From positions 1-27,554 of the IMG/VR virus record IMGVR_UViG_3300034523_000046: 27,554 nucleotides of DNA; one strand, given 5' to 3'. The stretch is from a virus. The position numbers and the translations under genes were made by a program. The notes below the pieces were generated by a model. The model worked only from the letters and a program-made list of their open reading frames with translations. It was not told where the DNA came from and made no database searches. Numbering within the stretch: position 1 is the first letter of the stretch; each line of letters begins with the position of its first letter. This document shows, piece after piece, positions 5,541 to 12,524 of this stretch.

Positions 5541-5563
5541 TAAAAACCCTCACTTTAAGCGGA
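5541..5563 (+). promoter_or_regulatory. Phage RNA polymerase promoter 1
   Basis: The core TAAAAACCCTCACT is followed by TTAAG. Counting as in T7, +1 is A at 5558 and +2 is G. The core equals T3 promoters from -12 to -4 (ACCCTCACT). It is 174 nt upstream of the polymerase gene. Confidence 0.9.
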
Positions 5564-5609
5564 GGGGCCTAAAGGTTACATACACAAGGAGCCCTCTTTA
5601 GGTCCCTCC
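5561..5609 (+). ncRNA. Leader hairpin after promoter 1
   Basis: A 14-nt arm at 5561-5574 (GGAGGGGCCTAAAG) pairs with CTTTAGGTCCCTCC at 5596-5609, with one G-U pair and a 21-nt loop. It begins four nucleotides after the predicted start. No T-run follows, so mRNA protection or RNase III processing is more likely than termination. Confidence 0.65.
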
Positions 5610-5637
5610 CTGAGTGTAGTGATGGTGTGGTTGGTTT

Positions 5638-5660
5638 TAAAAACCCTCACTTAAAGGGGG
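5638..5660 (+). promoter_or_regulatory. Phage RNA polymerase promoter 2
   Basis: The core TAAAAACCCTCACT is followed by TAAAG, placing A at 5655 as +1. It is the second of two promoters directly before the RNA polymerase gene, 97 bp after the first. Confidence 0.9.
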
Positions 5661-5678
5661 ACCCAGAGTCCCTCTTTA
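5652..5678 (+). ncRNA. 5' hairpin of transcript from promoter 2
   Basis: TAAAGGGGGAC (5652-5662) pairs with GTCCCTCTTTA (5668-5678), with one G-U pair and a CCAGA loop. In RNA started at 5655 the first eight nucleotides would be paired, giving a blocked 5' end. Confidence 0.65.
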
Positions 5679-5731
5679 GGATTTCTTAAAGATTCCTCTC
5701 TAAGACCATTAAGACATTAGGATTATTTCTG

Positions 5732-8404
5732 ATGCGCGCACTGCTGCCTGAAAAACACGACTTTACCGACATCAAAGAGTCGCAAGCTGCTTTCAACACA
5801 CTGTCCAAACTGTTCGGTCAAGACCTTGCAGTGCAACAACTGGCGCTCGAACACGAGGCCTATGAGCTTGGTGAGCAGCGTTTCGCAAAGAACCTTGAGC
5901 GCGCCATTGAGGCAGGCGAATACTCCGACACTGCGCCCGCTCAGCCACTTCTGACAGCCTTGGTCCCTCGGTTCATCGCTCGATACAACGAGTGGCTTGA
6001 GTACCAGAACACCAAGGTCCGCCGTAAACACGTAGCCATTGAGGAGTTCCGCAAGCTAAGCCCTGAGATTGCCGCTGTCGCAACCCTGAAGCGCGTCCTG
6101 AGTCTCCTGGCCGTCTCTGGTACAGGGGCTTCGGTACAACGAATTGCCATTGGTCTTGGTCGGACCATCGAAGATGAGATGCGCTTTGGGCGTATCCGTG
6201 AGGAGGAGGTAGAACACTACAAGCGCTTTGTGCGCCCATCCTTGGATAAGCGCAACGGCCAGCTCTACAAGAGGGAGTACCTCAAGGCCGTCGAGAAGAA
6301 CATGCTTGAGACCGGCAAACTGTCTTCCCAATGGATCGCCTGGGAGAAGGATGAGGCCAACCTGGAGAACGATAAGCGCTTCCAGGTGGGCATCAAGCTC
6401 ATGGAGATTCTCATCGAGTCTACCGAGTTGATCGTGGTCCGCCGCGACTACGCAGGGGACTCCAGAAGGGACCAGGAGATCGTTGAGCTGCACCCTGAGT
6501 GGGTCAAGAAGATGGGCGAACGGGCCTTCAACCTTGCAGGCATCGCGCCGGTCTACCAGCCTTGCGTGGTCCCTCCCAAGAAGTGGACAGGGGTCAAGGG
6601 TGGCGGCTACTGGGCACGAGGTCGTAAGCCCCTGAACTTCATCCGTGTGCGCAACCGTAGAGCCCTGGAGCGCTACCGCGATGTGGACATGCCTGAGGTC
6701 TATGAGGCCGTTAATCTCGCCCAGGAGACCGCCTGGACCATCAACAAGAAGGTCCTGGAGGTAGCCAACGAGCTGGCCCTGTGGCAAAACGTGCCGATCA
6801 AGGACTTCCCATCGCTCAGCGGTGAGCCTCTCCCGGAACGCTTTGACCACATGGACGATGATGAAATGGTTCTCAAGCAATGGAAGCGTGAGGCATCCAA
6901 GGTCTACCGCCGTGAGCGCGCCCGGACCTCCCGCCGTCTGCGCTTCGAGTTCATCATCGAGCAGGCCAACAAGTTCAAGGACTATGAGGCCATCTGGTTC
7001 CCCTACAACATGGACTGGAGGGGTCGGGTTTACGCAATCCCAGCGTTCAACCCTCAGGGCAACGATATGACCAAAGGCCTGCTGATGGCAGCCGAAGGGG
7101 CACCTATCGGGGTCGAGGGGATGAAGTGGTTAGCGATCCACGGGGCGAACACTGCCGGAGTCGATAAGGTGTCCTTCAACGACCGCCTGAAGTGGGTCGA
7201 GGACAACAAGGCGATGATCCTGGCGTGCGCTGAGGACCCACTGGGCTGCACTTGGTGGATGGACAAGGATTCTCCGTTCTGTTTCCTGGCGTTCTGCTTC
7301 GAGTGGGCGGGGGTCGAGAAGGACGGGATCAACCATGTGTCCGCTCTGCCTATTGCCTTCGACGGGTCCTGCTCAGGGATTCAGCACTTCAGTGCAATGC
7401 TTAGGGATGAACGTGGTGGCCGCGCTGTGAACTTGGTTCCAAGTGAGCAGGTGCAGGATATCTATAAGCTGGTCGCAGAGGAGGTTAACAAGCGCCTGAA
7501 GGCCGACTTCGAGAACGGTACGCCGAACAAGGCGGACACCAAGGCCAACGAGAAAACCGGTGAGATTCGCGATGTTCTGATCCTGGGCACCAAAACGCTG
7601 GCCGCTGGCTGGCTGGAGTACGGGGTCACCCGGAAAGTGACAAAACGGTCCGTGATGACCTTGCCTTACGGCTCCAAGGAGTACGGCTTCAGTGACCAGC
7701 TCCTGGAGGACATCATCAAGCCTGCCGTGGATGCAGGGGAGGGCACGATGTTCACCGACCAGGGCCAATACGCTCGCTACCTTGCGAAGCTGATTTGGGA
7801 CTCTGTGAGCACCGTAGTGGTGGCCGCTGTGGAGGCGATGAACTGGCTCCAATCGGCAGCGAAACTCCTGGCAACCCCAGTTGTTGACAAGAAAACCAAG
7901 GAGGTCCTGAAACCTTGTCTGCCTGTTAGCTGGACGACCCCTGACGGGTTCCCGGTTTGGCAGGAATACTTCAAACCCGTGAAGCGCCGCATCGACCTGA
8001 TGTTCCTGGGAACGCACCGCATGGAGGCTACCGTAGTCGTCAAGGACTCGGCGGAACTCGATGCCCGCAAGCAGGAAGCAGGTGTCTCACCAAACTTTGT
8101 TCACTCCCAGGACGGCAGTCACCTACGGAAGACCGTAGTCAAGGCTAACCGCTCCTACGGGATCAACTTCTTCGCCCTCATCCATGACTCCTTCGGCACC
8201 ATCCCCGCGTATGCAGGGCTGATGTTTAAGGCCGTCCGGGAAACGATGGTGGAGACCTACGAAAACAACGATGTCCTGGCCGAATTCCGGGAGGAGTTTA
8301 TGGACCAGCTACATGAAACCCAGCTTGAGAAAATGCCCGCGCTCCCTCGTTCTGGGGACCTGGACATTCGCTTGATCCTCGAATCTGATTTTGCATTCGC
8401 ATAA
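5732..8404 (+). CDS. 1: T7-like single-subunit RNA polymerase (gp1)
   Basis: This 890-residue enzyme (T7: 883) transcribes phage class II and III genes. Family motifs are clear: WRGRVYAIPAFNPQGND, the catalytic aspartate in DGSCSGIQHFSAMLRDE, the O-helix KRSVMTLPYGSKEYGF, the second catalytic aspartate in LIHDSFGTIPA, and the C-terminal DFAFA. In the specificity loop, aligned from the C-terminus without gaps, the positions equal to T7 R746, N748, R756 and Q758 are R753, D755, R763 and E765. Asp at the 748 position is as in T3 and fits the C at -11 and -10 of the promoters here. ATG 5732 has AGGA about 10 nt upstream. Two of the enzyme's own promoters lie just upstream. Confidence 0.98.
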   Translation: MRALLPEKHDFTDIKESQAAFNTLSKLFGQDLAVQQLALEHEAYELGEQRFAKNLERAIEAGEYSDTAPAQPLLTALVPRFIARYNEWLEYQNTKVRRKHVAIEEFRKLSPEIAAVATLKRVLSLLAVSGTGASVQRIAIGLGRTIEDEMRFGRIREEEVEHYKRFVRPSLDKRNGQLYKREYLKAVEKNMLETGKLSSQWIAWEKDEANLENDKRFQVGIKLMEILIESTELIVVRRDYAGDSRRDQEIVELHPEWVKKMGERAFNLAGIAPVYQPCVVPPKKWTGVKGGGYWARGRKPLNFIRVRNRRALERYRDVDMPEVYEAVNLAQETAWTINKKVLEVANELALWQNVPIKDFPSLSGEPLPERFDHMDDDEMVLKQWKREASKVYRRERARTSRRLRFEFIIEQANKFKDYEAIWFPYNMDWRGRVYAIPAFNPQGNDMTKGLLMAAEGAPIGVEGMKWLAIHGANTAGVDKVSFNDRLKWVEDNKAMILACAEDPLGCTWWMDKDSPFCFLAFCFEWAGVEKDGINHVSALPIAFDGSCSGIQHFSAMLRDERGGRAVNLVPSEQVQDIYKLVAEEVNKRLKADFENGTPNKADTKANEKTGEIRDVLILGTKTLAAGWLEYGVTRKVTKRSVMTLPYGSKEYGFSDQLLEDIIKPAVDAGEGTMFTDQGQYARYLAKLIWDSVSTVVVAAVEAMNWLQSAAKLLATPVVDKKTKEVLKPCLPVSWTTPDGFPVWQEYFKPVKRRIDLMFLGTHRMEATVVVKDSAELDARKQEAGVSPNFVHSQDGSHLRKTVVKANRSYGINFFALIHDSFGTIPAYAGLMFKAVRETMVETYENNDVLAEFREEFMDQLHETQLEKMPALPRSGDLDIRLILESDFAFA

Positions 8405-8417
8405 AGGAATCCCTCTT

Positions 8418-8543
8418 ATGTACTTCGAAAAGATGACCAGAAGGACTGCTGAACGCCGCTCTTTTGAAGAGCACAAGAGCCTTAAAGTACGCAAAGGCAA
8501 GATGCACAAAACTAAACGTCTGACCCGTGGGGAGTGGAACTGA
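8418..8543 (+). CDS. 1.1: gp1.1-like small basic protein (41 aa)
   Basis: The ORF starts at ATG 8418 after an AAAGGAA ribosome site and encodes 41 residues beginning MYFEKMTRRTAERRSFEEHK, with a strongly basic C-terminal half (KVRKGKMHKTKR). T7 gp1.1 (42 aa) has the same size and place, starts with the similar FEKMTKRS and is likewise basic. Its function is not established in T7. The stop codon overlaps the ligase start in TGATG, so the two are probably translationally coupled. Confidence 0.82.
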   Translation: MYFEKMTRRTAERRSFEEHKSLKVRKGKMHKTKRLTRGEWN

Positions 8544-9553
8544 TGGCTGTACAGGAAGTTGTCCTCAATACAAAACCGGCTCAACCCGTCCCGTACAACG
8601 AGGCGGCAGTGCTGAAGGTCCTCAATGAGTCCTACCTGATCGCTGACACCAAGGAGGATGGCGTCCAGTTGAATCTGCTGGTCCGAAACGACCTGGGGTC
8701 CGCTGTCGTGGACTTCCTGAGCCGTGCCGGGAAGCGCCTACCGGCCCTCCAGGATGCCTACCGTGTGGCCCTGAAGAGTGAGCTGGTATTCAGCAAACTC
8801 CTGGCGGATGACCGCTGCATTTACCCTGATGGCTTCATGGTCCAGGCGGAAATCGTCACCACTGGGCAGCCAGCCGAGGTGACAGCGGGAAGCCTGAGGC
8901 GCGTGGCTAATCGACTCGACCTGAGCACTATCGAAATCCATGTTTTTGGTGTTGTACCATTGGATGTCGTCGAGTCCGGTGAGGACCACGATGTCACCCA
9001 CGGGGTGATGAAGTATCACGTCGAGGCGATAACTGCCCTGCTTCAACTGCATGTCCCCCAGATCAAATGGTCTGCCGTGGAGACAATCGACGTGTTCACT
9101 CGGGAAGAGCTACAGCGGGTCTATGAGGTCCGCCGAGCCAACGGTAAGGAAGGCTTGGTTCTCAAGGACCCTAACGCCATCTGGAAGCGCGGTAAGAAGG
9201 TCGGCCAGTGGAAGATGAAACCTGAGGAGTCTATCGACGGAAAAGTCGTTGGGCTCGTCTGGGGGACTCCAGGCCTGGGCAATGAAGGCAAGGTGATCGG
9301 CTTCGAGGTGGAACTTGAGGACGGCCATGTCGTAAATGCCTGTGGACTGACTGAAGAACAGAAGACCGCGTTTACCGAAGCTGTAACCGGTGAGCGGATC
9401 GGTGACCAGTTCTTCCCGTTCACTTGCCCCATCAACGTGTTTGAGGGTTGGGCTGTAGAGGTAGGCTACATGGAGCGATTCCGGGACGGTAGCCTGAGGC
9501 ATCCAAGTTATAACCGGTGGCGGGGCATAAGCGACCCCCTCACCAAGGAGTAA
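8543..9553 (+). CDS. 1.3: ATP-dependent DNA ligase (gp1.3)
   Basis: The enzyme seals nicks, such as those between Okazaki fragments, by an enzyme-AMP intermediate. The nucleophile is K37 in TKEDG (motif I). Motif IV is EGLVLKDP, motif V is QWKMKPE, and the OB-fold segment GLVWGTPGLGNEGKVIGFEV and the end GSLRHPSYNRWRG match T7 ligase closely. Length is 336 residues, T7 359. Motif I normally reads KxDGxR; here it reads KEDGVQ, so the usual Arg is Gln. I choose ATG 8543 with GGGGAG at 8529-8534. GTG 8534 in the same frame is less likely. It is the last clearly assigned enzyme of the early block, as in T7. Confidence 0.95.
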   Translation: MAVQEVVLNTKPAQPVPYNEAAVLKVLNESYLIADTKEDGVQLNLLVRNDLGSAVVDFLSRAGKRLPALQDAYRVALKSELVFSKLLADDRCIYPDGFMVQAEIVTTGQPAEVTAGSLRRVANRLDLSTIEIHVFGVVPLDVVESGEDHDVTHGVMKYHVEAITALLQLHVPQIKWSAVETIDVFTREELQRVYEVRRANGKEGLVLKDPNAIWKRGKKVGQWKMKPEESIDGKVVGLVWGTPGLGNEGKVIGFEVELEDGHVVNACGLTEEQKTAFTEAVTGERIGDQFFPFTCPINVFEGWAVEVGYMERFRDGSLRHPSYNRWRGISDPLTKE

Positions 9554-9557
9554 GCAA

Positions 9558-9803
9558 ATGGGGAAATTGGGCGGTTGGCTTGTATTCATTGCGTACTGCA
9601 CTCTTTGCTACATAGGGGAGCAGCAGCGCTGGAACGAAACGATTAGTTTCGGAAAATGGGTAGCCTTAAGCGTGACCTTCGCGGTCCTCTTCATGGCGTT
9701 TAGCCTGGACCTCGAATGCACCAAAGGCATCAAGCGTTTCTTTACAGAGACCTACGAGGAAAAGATGGCCCGCAAGGCCGCTGAAGCCAAGAAGTCCCGA
9801 TAA
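9558..9803 (+). CDS. Small membrane protein, unknown function (81 aa)
   Basis: The ATG follows AAGGAG at 9546-9551. Two hydrophobic segments (residues about 6-20 and 33-50) are separated by a short polar loop with EQQRWNE, and the C-terminal 30 residues are basic and helical (MARKAAEAKKSR). It is therefore probably a two-pass inner-membrane hairpin with a cytoplasmic tail. It has no recognised family. Its place right after ligase and before a terminator corresponds to the end of the T7 early operon. Exclusion, host energetics or envelope roles are possible but speculative. Confidence 0.75.
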   Translation: MGKLGGWLVFIAYCTLCYIGEQQRWNETISFGKWVALSVTFAVLFMAFSLDLECTKGIKRFFTETYEEKMARKAAEAKKSR

Positions 9804-9821
9804 GCCCCTATCTCCTGCTGT

Positions 9822-9862
9822 AAACAAAGGGTCGTCTCTTAACTGGGTCGGCCCTTTTGTTT
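9822..9862 (+). terminator. Terminator at end of early block (TE-like)
   Basis: AAACAAAGGGTCG (9822-9834) pairs with CGGCCCTTTTGTTT (9849-9862) through 13 pairs with one G-U pair and one bulged T. The 3' arm ends in a T-rich tract continuing TTGTTTGTCTG. It follows the ligase block, the place of the T7 early terminator TE for host RNA polymerase. Confidence 0.8.
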
Positions 9863-9906
9863 GTCTGAATGCTTAGCTTCCTAATAATTAGTTTTGGGTG
9901 GCAATT

Positions 9907-9929
9907 TAAAAACCCTCACTGGTAGCGGA
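9907..9929 (+). promoter_or_regulatory. Phage promoter 3 (start of class II genes)
   Basis: The core TAAAAACCCTCACT is followed by GGTAG, with +1 at A 9924. GCGGA (9925-9929) pairs with TCCGC (9934-9938) around ACGA, so the RNA begins with a small hairpin. Confidence 0.9.
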
Positions 9930-9963
9930 ACGATCCGCGAAGACATTCACCAGGGAGGACCGA

Positions 9964-10242
9964 ATGGAAAACAAACCGACTTTCTATCTGCATCACAACC
10001 GTGGCGTGCCAAAGCTGGCCTTCACGATCCGCAAGGACCGGCAAATCCGACTGGTCCACACAAAACCCTTCAACAAGGTCGTCATTAGCCGCTCCTGCGG
10101 AACGACCTTCATTGTCACGAAAGGACTGTGCCAGACCGTTCAACGCCTGGGCCGCCTGAAGCTGACTCCCTACACCGGCAACTGGCCCGTGTTCGCACTC
10201 ATCTGGACACGTTTCAAGGAGGTAATTGGATATGACGACTGA
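9964..10242 (+). CDS. Class II small protein, unknown function (92 aa)
   Basis: The ATG follows GGGAGGACCGA. The protein is basic, starts MENKPTFYLHHNRGVPKLAF, has a patch rich in K/R and T in the middle and ends in GYDD. There is no membrane segment and no motif I can name. It is the first gene under phage promoter 3, ahead of a nucleotide kinase and gp2. T7 has small genes of unknown role in the corresponding interval (1.4-1.6). I cannot assign an exact counterpart. The 3' end contains the AAGGAGGT ribosome site of the next gene and overlaps its start by 11 nt. Confidence 0.75.
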   Translation: MENKPTFYLHHNRGVPKLAFTIRKDRQIRLVHTKPFNKVVISRSCGTTFIVTKGLCQTVQRLGRLKLTPYTGNWPVFALIWTRFKEVIGYDD

Positions 10243-10423
10243 CTTTCTGCACAACGAACTCAACACCGGCGACAACATCGTGTTCATTCACCCCCGCCAT
10301 CGCCATCTGGTCGTAGGGCAGGTCAAGCGGGTCCTTCCGCAAAAGTTGGAAGTGGTCTTCACGAACGACAGCGGGAAGCCTGACTACACCTTCCGTTGGC
10401 CGGAGGACTGCATCCGTGTTTAA
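10232..10423 (+). CDS. Class II small protein, unknown function (63 aa)
   Basis: I choose ATG 10232 because a full AAGGAGGT lies at 10216-10223, 8 nt upstream. A TTG two codons earlier is open but unsupported. The protein (MTTDFLHNELNTGDNIVFIH...) alternates strands and turns, with NTGDNIVFI and LVVGQVKRVL resembling a small SH3-like or KOW-like barrel, but this is only an impression. It overlaps the preceding gene by 11 nt and the kinase start by 8 nt, so the three are probably translated as a coupled unit. Confidence 0.75.
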   Translation: MTTDFLHNELNTGDNIVFIHPRHRHLVVGQVKRVLPQKLEVVFTNDSGKPDYTFRWPEDCIRV

Positions 10424-11066
10424 GCCGATCCTCGCCCTTAACAGCATCCGGGGGAAGTCCGGCAAAGACACCCTAATCGAGCACATCCAGGCGCACGGCC
10501 TGAAGGTCCACCGCGTGGCCTTTGCGGACACCCTGAAGCGTGAATGCTCCCAGGTGTTGGACATGAAGATGGCCCGTTGCTACGAGGAGCAGATGCACGG
10601 CCCTGAGAAAGACAAGCTCACGAGCCTGCTCCGCATTGAGCGTCTGGCGCCCAGCTATTACCTCCAGTGGCTAATGGCTCGGTACACAACTGAGCAAGAG
10701 CGTTCTGCTCCCCGGTCCCTGCGCTGGCACCTCCAGCAATACGGCACGGAGTACATCCGCGAGTACCTGGGCAAGCAGAGCTACTGGCTGGACCAGGGCC
10801 TGATGGATGTCCAGAAAGGCCATTCCGACCCGTCCGTGGACGTCGTGGTGGTCACCGATATGCGACTTCCCAACGAGTACACCGCCCTGTACAGCGCAGG
10901 CGCCCGTGTGATCCGCATCATTCGCAACTGGCACATCCCCGAGGTGGACACCGTGCCGTATCACCAGTCTGACATCGCCCTCATGGCGCATCCCTTCGAC
11001 GCACTCGTGGTGAACGAGTGGGGAAAACCTGAGGCCATGTTCGACCAGATCAAGGAGTTTCTATGA
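10416..11066 (+). CDS. Deoxynucleoside monophosphate kinase
   Basis: This enzyme phosphorylates dNMPs released from host DNA to dNDPs, feeding phage DNA synthesis. The N-terminus has a strand and P-loop (LALNSIRGKSGKDTLIE, residues 6-22) with the GKD variant typical of T4 gp1-type dNMP kinases. Near residues 143-170, VVVVTDMRLPNEYTALYSAG followed by RVIRIIR is the usual family signature. Length is 216 residues. The start is GTG 10416 with GGAGGA at 10402-10407. T7 has at this place gp1.7, a nucleotide kinase without this classical fold, so the phage appears to do the same job with a different enzyme. It overlaps the gp2-like gene in ATGA. Confidence 0.85.
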   Translation: MFKPILALNSIRGKSGKDTLIEHIQAHGLKVHRVAFADTLKRECSQVLDMKMARCYEEQMHGPEKDKLTSLLRIERLAPSYYLQWLMARYTTEQERSAPRSLRWHLQQYGTEYIREYLGKQSYWLDQGLMDVQKGHSDPSVDVVVVTDMRLPNEYTALYSAGARVIRIIRNWHIPEVDTVPYHQSDIALMAHPFDALVVNEWGKPEAMFDQIKEFL

Positions 11067-11230
11067 GCGACAACAACAAGGAAGTTCTGGGCCTGTTCAA
11101 GGCAACCGTGACCGTTAAGGGTCACCTGGAGGAAGTCCCTGTGTGGGCTGAGGACCTCGACAAGGCCCTGGAACAGGCTGAGGCCGAATACGGCGAGGTC
11201 GAACGGGTTCGCCCAGTGGTTTCCCCGTGA
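11063..11230 (+). CDS. 2: gp2-like inhibitor of host RNA polymerase
   Basis: T7 gp2 (64 aa) binds the jaw of the host RNA polymerase beta-prime subunit and blocks sigma70 open complex formation. This 55-residue protein aligns over nearly its whole length: FKATVTVKGHLEEVPVWAE matches FWATVESSEHSFEVPIYAE, DLDKALEQAEAEY matches TLDEALELAEWQY, and EVERVRPVV matches EVTRVRPCV. R48 and R50 correspond to T7 R56 and R58, which contact the host enzyme. The N-terminus and the loop before the arginines are shorter. It starts at ATG 11063, overlapping the kinase stop, after AAGGAG at 11052-11057. The Pseudomonas beta-prime jaw as target is inferred. Confidence 0.88.
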   Translation: MSDNNKEVLGLFKATVTVKGHLEEVPVWAEDLDKALEQAEAEYGEVERVRPVVSP

Positions 11231-11379
11231 AAGCCGGGGTGTTGTTCAACTGGCGATCCCTTTGGATCGGCGCTCACTACTCAACCTACAACAAACGTCT
11301 CTGCCTCAATCTGATCCCGTGCGTGACCATCTGGGTCTGCGGGAAGGGAGGTAAGACCCCGCAAAAGGAGTACCGCTGA
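11227..11379 (+). CDS. Small protein, unknown function (50 aa)
   Basis: The frame begins at GTG 11227, overlapping the gp2 stop by 4 nt (GTGA), and has no clear ribosome site of its own. Coupled translation from gp2 is therefore likely. The protein reads VKAGVLFNWRSLWIGAHYST and continues with a hydrophobic LCLNLIPCVTIWVC segment of about 14 residues and a basic tail. The middle could touch a membrane but is short for a span. The composition and tight packing argue for a real gene. No function is assigned. Confidence 0.65.
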   Translation: MKAGVLFNWRSLWIGAHYSTYNKRLCLNLIPCVTIWVCGKGGKTPQKEYR

Positions 11380-11380
11380 T

Positions 11381-11758
11381 ATGAACCGTGCGCAGGGTAA
11401 ACCGCGTGCCAAACCAGATGGCTACCTGCACCTTCAAAACTACTCAGTGACCCGCGCTTCTGGCATGGCTGGAGCGTTGTTCAACTACCTGATGACCCCT
11501 CGGCAAGAGGAGATCGTCGAGGCTGCTTTGCTGGAACTGGCCCAAAAGCAGGACTTCAGCGTCAACCCACGCCCAGTAGCGATCTTCAAGCATGACTGCT
11601 GGAGATTCGACAAGGACTTCCTGGCCGTAGTCTTCAAGCCAATCGTTTACGGCACCTTCAAATTGATCCGCCAGAACGCCTCCGAGCGCATGGCTATCGC
11701 GATCAACCGTGAGTACCTGCAAACCGAGGCCGCGAAGGTCAACTGGCCCAAGTCCTGA
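11381..11758 (+). CDS. Unknown class II protein (125 aa)
   Basis: The ATG is 10 nt after AAGGAG (11365-11370). After a basic N-terminal tail rich in R, K and P, the sequence is globular and mostly helical (SGMAGALFNYLMTPRQEEIVEAALLELA and onward), with an aromatic middle (HDCWRFDKDFLAVVF) and a helix containing ASERMAIAINREYLQ. No motif or family is recognised. It is the last gene before phage promoter 4 and SSB, so it sits among takeover and replication genes. Function unknown. Confidence 0.75.
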   Translation: MNRAQGKPRAKPDGYLHLQNYSVTRASGMAGALFNYLMTPRQEEIVEAALLELAQKQDFSVNPRPVAIFKHDCWRFDKDFLAVVFKPIVYGTFKLIRQNASERMAIAINREYLQTEAAKVNWPKS

Positions 11759-11761
11759 AGT

Positions 11762-11784
11762 TAAAAACCCTCACTTGTAGTGGA
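11762..11784 (+). promoter_or_regulatory. Phage promoter 4 (before SSB)
   Basis: The core TAAAAACCCTCACT is followed by TGTAG, with +1 at A 11779. AGTGG (11779-11783) pairs with CCACT (11790-11794), so the transcript again begins in a stem. Confidence 0.9.
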
Positions 11785-11825
11785 ACGAACCACTGCCCCA
11801 ATTCGCTCAAGATAAGGAGTATCTG

Positions 11826-12524
11826 ATGAGTGCTGCACCAAAAAAGGAATACCTGTTCACTCCGGTAGGTGTCGTTGAGCCCTACTGCTACATCGCCAAG
11901 GCTGACTTCGGCCAGGGCAGCTTCGCGACCGAGCGTGGCAAGTACAAAGTGAACCTCACCGTTCCCACCGAGAAAGCCCAGCCGCTGATCGACAAGATCG
12001 TCGCGCTGTACGAGTCGGACTACGCCAAGCGTCTGGCCGAGTACAAAAAGAACCCACCTAACGTGCCGAAGGGCAAGAAGCCACCTAAGGCTCCTTACCA
12101 AGGCGACCTGCCTTTCGTTGAGAACGACGATGGCACCGTAACCTTCCGCTTCCAGTCGTATGACCGCTATGAGCGTGACGGCGAGGTCATCATGAAGCCC
12201 CTGAAGGTCGTGGACGCCAAGGGCAAGCGCATCGAGAAGGTGCCGAACATCTCCGGTGGCTCTGAGGGCAAGTGCCGTTTCAGCCTGTTCGCCTACGGCT
12301 GGTCCAACGTGGCCGGTGCCTCCGTGAAACTCCAACTGGACAGCTTCATGCTGACCAAGCTGGTCGAGTTCTCGGCAGGTGGTGACGACTGGGGCGGCCA
12401 GGAGGAGGACGGCTATGTGGCCTCTGAGTCCAACGAGGGCTCTGGCAAGTCCGATTGGGACAACCAGGAAGAGTCCGATAGCTACGACTCCGGCGATGAT
12501 GTTGACGATAACGGGGACTTCTAA
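11826..12524 (+). CDS. 2.5: Single-stranded DNA-binding protein (gp2.5)
   Basis: gp2.5 coats ssDNA, stimulates annealing and docks onto the polymerase and primase-helicase. Length is 232 residues, as in T7. The OB-fold core runs from about residue 10 to 190, with family segments such as YIAKADFGQGSF, KYKVNLTVP and CRFSLFAYGWSNVAGASVKLQ. The last 45 residues are an acidic tail (NQEESDSYDSGDDVDDNGDF) ending in Phe, the feature that binds partner proteins and competes with DNA in T7 gp2.5. AAGGAG at 11814-11819 precedes the ATG. The gene is the first under promoter 4, which fits a protein needed in large amounts. Confidence 0.95.
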   Translation: MSAAPKKEYLFTPVGVVEPYCYIAKADFGQGSFATERGKYKVNLTVPTEKAQPLIDKIVALYESDYAKRLAEYKKNPPNVPKGKKPPKAPYQGDLPFVENDDGTVTFRFQSYDRYERDGEVIMKPLKVVDAKGKRIEKVPNISGGSEGKCRFSLFAYGWSNVAGASVKLQLDSFMLTKLVEFSAGGDDWGGQEEDGYVASESNEGSGKSDWDNQEESDSYDSGDDVDDNGDF

